Below the pieces are notes generated by a model. The model was given only the letters and a program-made list of their open reading frames with translations, was not told where the DNA came from and made no database searches. Source: Botrytis cinerea B05.10 (lineage: Eukaryota > Ascomycota > Leotiomycetes > Helotiales > Sclerotiniaceae). Taken from it: a stretch of DNA of 64,000 nucleotides. The stretch lies in assembly GCF_000143535.2 (NCBI RefSeq), contig NC_037312.1, positions 1,364,001 through 1,428,000 on the forward strand, written 5' to 3'. Numbering within the stretch: the first letter of the stretch is position 1; each line of letters starts with the position of its first letter. The position numbers and the translations under genes are program-made. Below, piece by piece: positions 59,192 through 64,000 of this stretch.

Positions 59192-62100
59192 ATGTCAAAC
59201 TCTCCTTCCAGAAGGCCTTTGCATACAAGGTACGCGCAAACTTACTGCCTTCATCCCATCTAGATTGTTGATAGTTTCCCTCACCTTGATTGGTTTTCCT
59301 CGCTCACCATCGCAAAAGATCAGATTCAGAGACGAATCGCTCAGCAGCGGTCCGATTGGTTCCGCCCGAACCCCCTCAACTTTTGAGACAATTGGAGGAT
59401 GATGAAGGAGAACAAGCGAATGATTATTATCATGACAATGATTTCAATAATAAGAATGATGATGACCAAATTTATTCACGATCTGCTCTTCCCACCCAGT
59501 CGGCTCATATTCTCTCTCCTGGTCATTCTATTGGCAAAGGTCAATATTTCTATGGTAGGCAAGGTTCCAGCCCCGATCCAGCCGAGTTTCACCAGATGCC
59601 CAAAACGCAACCACTGCCAGCCACTCCTAGAGGCACGTCCACTGCAACGCATAACACGCCTCAAATTGCTACTCCTGCGACACGATCCTCTACGAGGCCC
59701 AGACCCCAGTCAAGAAAGCGCCTTGTTGTCAAGGTCGGGGACGGAAAGACATTTTCCCTCGTACCCCAAGATGAACCACTGCCCAACGACGACGGTACCT
59801 CACAGTCTTTATCCACTAAAACATCATCATCGTCTGTACAAGATTTGGATCATTCTATCACCTCATGCACCAATACCGACTCCACATACACAGCCGCACC
59901 TAGTGAGGCAACGCCTAGGAAGTCCATATCTGCAGATCATATAAGCTGTTCGTCCTCGGAGTTCTCGATTGTAGGTGGTGTTCGAAAAGTCCCCAAAACA
60001 CCAGAAAAGGGAAAAGGTCCAGCGTTCGACTATCCTCTTCCTCCTTTGCCAGAAACTTCAGACGGACCGGAGCCCCGCTTCCACGATCTTTCTGCAAAAC
60101 CATCATTCATTTCAACAACCTCAACTGCGAGCGAGGGCACTAATTGGAAAGTTTACAGCCATATTCCAGAATCGCCGACTTACGAATCTGTCTTTACTGC
60201 AACTCCCACCCAACCTAATTTTGAAGTTCTCGACGGTCAATCCGTTCTTGGACAGTCCACTCCTTCAACAACTATCCATCGTCCGCGCGAAGCGTCAATC
60301 CAAGAGTCAATTCAAGAGTCAGTTCAGGAGTCAGTTCAGGAGTCAGTTCAGGAGTCAATTCAGGAGTCAATCCAAGAATCAGTTCAAGAGTCAATTCAAG
60401 AATCAATTCAAGAATCGATCCCGGAATCAATCCCGGAATCGAATCAGGAATCTGTAGGGACTGTCATTCACCGACCCCAAACATCTCAAACGTCATCTGC
60501 GAGCACCTCGGATAATTCTAATTACCAAATTCACGAAGAATCTGTCTCTGGCTCAGTCATCTATAGGCCACAGCATCGACCCCAGTTATCCACAAGCACT
60601 TCCGGCTATTCGACTTCGAATTATCCCAACTCGAACTATCAAATACATGAACCAGATACTCCAACTTCAGTAGTCTTCAGACCCCAACATAGACCTCAGT
60701 TATCTACAAGCACAACTGGCGATAATACTAATTACGAAATTCATCGTGGCCGTACCCGAGAACGCTCTGAATCAATTGCCGATTCATTTCTTGCAGCATC
60801 ATTTTCAAGTGGCTCCAATTACCGCATACATCATCACTCTGATATAGATTCAAATTCATCAGTCGTCCATAGACCTCGAGCTCGAGCAGCAACCACTTCT
60901 TCCAGCGAGCACGAAAATTACGTATTCCACGAGGATCTATCCAGATCTATATCTCTTTCCAGTGGTCAGGGCCCAGCACCTAAGTATTCTCAAGAATCTC
61001 TTCGTATTCCTGCCCTCAGAACGAAAAAGAGGTCGAACGATAATTTCGGTTACTACAAATCCAGATCGCGAGAAACATTGAAATCTAGATCAAATCACTC
61101 GCTACGCAGTGCAGCTCACAGCCGCGCTAATTCACTAGCATCGTTATCGACGATTCACACACAACCCGACGCACAACGAGCAATCGTGGCGAGCGGATCA
61201 TTAGTCAATCTATCCACCCACGCTCAACTTCAAAAGCCAAAAGGATTGAGTTCATGGGCAGAGTTGCCAAGCCCCACGAGTCCCCATATGATCGAGACTC
61301 CGCATCAATGGAGCTCACAGCTATCGACTGTGCTCTCCGTGTCCGAGGGAACCGGCACCGAACGCGGTTCGCAAGCTTGGTCCGACAGCATGGGAAGAAG
61401 GAGTGTATTCGGTCTACCCAGTCGCGGCAGTCGCAATGTTCTCAGTATCAGCTCGTCGCACGGAATAGAAGATGCCTTAACAAGATCGAGGAGCGAATCT
61501 GTGGATCCTCCACGCCCGGCTTGGACACGTGCTGGTCGAGGGCTCAGCAGCTCGTCTATTCCCGTCATAGGTGATCAAGATGAATATGGTGATGGAATCA
61601 CCGCCATGCAAGATCTGCGCACTCGTCCATCCAGGAATAGATTGTCCGGTATGTTCAATGCCGGAGCGTCTGATACTTCCCGTACACACACCATGCGCTC
61701 CTCAATAAGCACCCGCTCCAACAGTTTCCTCGCAAACTCAATCCCAACATGGGCTAGACTCTACTATGGAAGTGGAGAGCGTCGTTATCTAGGCTACAGA
61801 CCCGAGAGTTCCAGCGGCGGAACCCCAAGTCGCAACGGTTCATTTAGTTATGGGAGTGGTTCGCCCAATACAGAAAATTTCCCAGATGAATTATATAGTC
61901 CTCGTCGTCGTCCACGAGAAGGTCATCCACACATGCGAGGTTTCTCCCAACAGTCTATGGAAATTACCCCTGTACCCAGCGCGGCCCAAGGCAATGGCGC
62001 TCTCAGAACCTGGTCCCTCATCTCCAGCGTCTGGTCTCCACATCTCCGTACCGACCGTCGGGCCGCTCGTCAATCTGTCTGGGAGCCCCCGCAAATCAAC

Positions 62101-62506
62101 TTCTCGACCGAGGGCGGTTTTTTCGGCCGTCGGAACATCCAAGTCGTTCTCTTCATCACTGGATTTCTCCTCCCTTTTACCTGGATGATCGCCGCTTTTC
62201 TCCCTCTTCCCACGAAGCCCGTTCATGAGATGCGCGAACGCGAAGATAGTACCGGGCATCTTACACAAGCACGGGATGTAGAAAGTCGCGGCAACAATGA
62301 TTATGCGAAGGAATTTGGCCCGTTGGACGAGGCACGGTATGAGAGTGCCAGGTGGTGGAGGAATCTTAATCGTTGGATGAGTGTGGTGGGACTATTGATT
62401 ATTGCTGCAATTGTAAGTTTGACGTGTCTATTTTTCAATCGCTGCACAGAAGGCTAATATATACCAGATCATCCTCGCTATCGAAGGTACCCGAAAGGGA
62501 TGGTAA
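59192..62506 (+). CDS. Large serine-rich membrane protein
   Basis: Three exons (59192-59229, 59319-62412, 62468-62506) with in-phase junctions give about 1056 residues. The short first exon supplies MSNSPSRRPLHTR, which continues as SDSETNRSAAVRLVPPEPPQ; no ATG starts the long exon itself, so this upstream exon is needed. Residues up to about 940 are Ser/Thr/Pro/Gln-rich and probably disordered, with a QES(I/V) tetrapeptide array at about 338-390 and three longer diverged repeats around NYQIHE..VIYRPQHRPQLSTS. The end carries two hydrophobic spans (VVLFITGFLLPFTWMIAAFL near 953-975 and SVVGLLIIAAIIILAIEG at the C-terminus, completed by the last exon). Proteins of this layout are common in filamentous ascomycetes, usually labelled serine-rich protein, without known function. 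A membrane location is inferred. Confidence 0.85.
60301..60453 (+). repeat. 12-bp in-frame minisatellite coding QES(I/V) repeats
   Basis: About thirteen units of a 12-bp repeat (CARGARTCARTT-like) encode QESI/QESV/PESI within the serine-rich protein. Units differ mostly at third codon positions, so the protein repeat is better preserved than the DNA repeat. Confidence 0.9.
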
Positions 62507-63237
62507 TTCCATCTTAATTCACGGCTTAGTCATATCCACCTCCTCATTTTCTCCCTCGCTTTCTCTTTTCCACCACCCTCACCTCACTCCATATCCTCGC
62601 ATCCTCACGACACCCAGGACCCACGGCACACGACACAGACATAACGACCCCTTGTATATTAGAGTAGAGCCCCTCTACCCCCTCTCTAATAATGATTCTT
62701 ACGACCAAATAACGACTCTTGCAACAAACAGATGGGTCTAGACATTTTTTATTTTCACTTTTACTCTTTATTTTATTTTTAGCGCGCGCGGATGATATAT
62801 TAGCATTATACCCTTTCTTTACGGAAAGAAAAAGCTTGCGTGGCATGTATGTATGTATGTATGTTGGATAATTTTTATTATTGATGATGGTTGGGAAAAA
62901 GGAGGATGCATAGGAAAGTAAGGGACTACACAGGACCGGTGATGCGATGGCAAAGGCGATGATGGCGCTATATGCGCTTGCGATGTATATATTGATGCAA
63001 CGTTGGACTGCATGATTGATAGATAGAACAAGATAAAGAAATTCTAATGTTCATGAAGAACGAATTATCATTCAAATCATTCCAAAATAATATATGTATT
63101 GTGAATTTCTCGTGTTGTGTATGTCCGGTATATATTCGTATTTATCATACTAAATCTAACCAATATACATCCCTAAGAACTCCCCAATTGGATTGTTCAG
63201 GCAGATTTTTGTACTTCTTCCAAGTTAAGAAGTTCGT
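62507..63237. other. Intergenic, convergent 3' ends
   Basis: About 730 bp between the serine-rich protein gene and ALE1. It contains a (GTAT)n run at 62844-62865 and AT-rich 3' UTR-like sequence. No gene seen. Confidence 0.5.
62844..62865. repeat. (ATGT)n microsatellite
   Basis: Five perfect copies of ATGT in convergent intergenic DNA. Confidence 0.85.
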
Positions 63238-64000
63238 TCACTTCAACTCTACTTTACTTCCCTTTCTCTTCCTCGCCTGAAGCTCCGCTTTTGCTTCTTC
63301 AATTGCCTCGTCGAGATCTCTCGATGGATCAGCCGGTAACCCAAGAACCGGTTCCTTGCCCCCTAAACTCTCCATACTGGCTGAACGTTTCAATCCCTTA
63401 TCAGATTTGCCAGTTCTCACGCTTACCATCTTCATCAAATGCGATTTAGCAGGCGAAGCAAAGAAAGCGGTTGAAAGGGCAGTGCCGATGACAGCGTAGA
63501 AATAGACGCGTGACCAAACGAGGAATGAAGCGGGGAGAGTAAGGAGTATGAAGGGAGCGACCGTGAATGAGAATGCAAGTTGAGTTGCTAGCCAGGAGAA
63601 GACATCATAGTAGAGTTTGTAGGATGTGGGCTGAGATGTTTGGGGGTCGATGAAGAAGGGACGGAAACAACGGCGACAGTCTAAAGATAGTTAGTTACAA
63701 AATCATCTCTAGAACTAGTGGGGGGAAGACTTACTCTTTGCGACGGTTTGGATAAAACTGGCCAAGATGAACGCAAGGTAATAACCAGGGAAAAAACCGT
63801 GCCAGAAAGCACTGGTTACGAAAGTTGCCATGCTAGCTCTGAAACCAGGCTTCTTGCCCTTCGGAGTAACTCGAAGATAGATATAGTTTCGAAGCCAGTT
63901 ATTTGTGTTCATATTCCAGTTTCCAAGATACGCGCGAGTATTTTGGGCTGTTTCCACTCCCCATGGGTTAACATTACAGAGTCTGTCCCAAGAAACTTTG
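63238..64000 (-). CDS. ALE1: MBOAT lysophospholipid acyltransferase, ALE1/LPT1-type, C-terminal part, 5' end outside window
   Basis: ER membrane acyltransferase that re-acylates lysophospholipids. Two exons are in the window: one open at base 64000 and ending at 63735, and the last exon 63680-63238, joined in phase 1. The catalytic MBOAT asparagine region is LGNWNMNTNNWLRNYIYLRV and the catalytic histidine lies in TSAFWHGFFPGYYLAF; both match the Ale1 group. Two or three further membrane spans follow (SWLATQLAFSFTVAPFILLT, VYFYAVIGTALSTAFFASPA), then a basic, Ser-rich cytosolic tail. The N-terminal half is outside the window. Confidence 0.9.

Noticed and set aside
59975..60457. 160-codon ORF ending in a FRSQ-type repeat
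   Set aside because: Shifted frame of the QES repeat in the serine-rich protein.
1..64000. rRNA genes, intact transposons or viral genes
   Set aside because: I looked for rRNA-like stretches, reverse transcriptase, transposase and capsid-type motifs and terminal repeats and saw none that can be supported by eye.

Overview
This window is nuclear DNA of a filamentous ascomycete. The evidence is short introns (about 45-90 bp, GTATGT-type donors, CTAAC branch sites), a het-c homologue, decayed HeLo/kinase-like and ankyrin genes, an intron-bearing tRNA and Pizizomycotina-type gene architectures. Protein wording resembles Leotiomycetes (Helotiales, Botrytis/Sclerotinia-like), but that is an inference from remembered sequences, not a search.

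Layout. 1-3.7 kb: the 3' end of the cleavage/polyadenylation endonuclease YSH1 and the convergent glycerol kinase GUT1. 3.7-13.6 kb: a gene-poor block of almost 10 kb with three families of decayed tandem repeats (about 9.04-9.56, 9.94-10.48 and 11.2-11.55 kb) and a probable acidic-protein relic. 13.6-20.6 kb: het-c, the divergent sphingolipid fatty-acid 2-hydroxylase SCS7, and an RBM39/Pad-1 splicing factor. 22.5 kb: a split tRNA-Gly(CCC). 24.4-37.5 kb: a dense housekeeping block with PET127-like, the cohesin loader MAU2/SCC4, an EHT1/EEB1-like hydrolase, the ribosome assembly factor LOC1, HIS3, a small membrane protein and the clamp-loader subunit RFC4. 38.3-41.9 kb: two oppositely oriented wrecked genes, a HeLo-associated kinase-like gene and an ankyrin-repeat gene. 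They carry many in-frame stops; the HeLo gene shows no frameshift. 42.3-45.7 kb: an MFS transporter with a GC-AG intron and a SUR1-type MIPC synthase. 47.2-48.6 kb: a frameshifted flavin monooxygenase relic. 49.2-64 kb: the ERMES subunit MMM1, a Golgi GDP-mannose transporter, a phosducin-like protein, the CAAX protease RCE1, a large serine-rich membrane protein and the 3' part of the MBOAT acyltransferase ALE1.

Shared themes. Several genes serve lipids and membranes: SCS7 and SUR1 act on the same sphingolipids, the GDP-mannose transporter supplies Golgi mannosylation (SUR1 itself uses GDP-mannose), MMM1 moves lipids between ER and mitochondria, and ALE1, GUT1 and the EHT1-like enzyme handle glycerolipids and acyl groups. 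They are not a cluster; they are interspersed with DNA replication, RNA and chromatin genes. Accessory DNA is confined to the repeat block and the pseudogene block.

Exon borders were placed by reading splice signals and checking that reading phase is kept across each junction. No homology search or transcript data was available.
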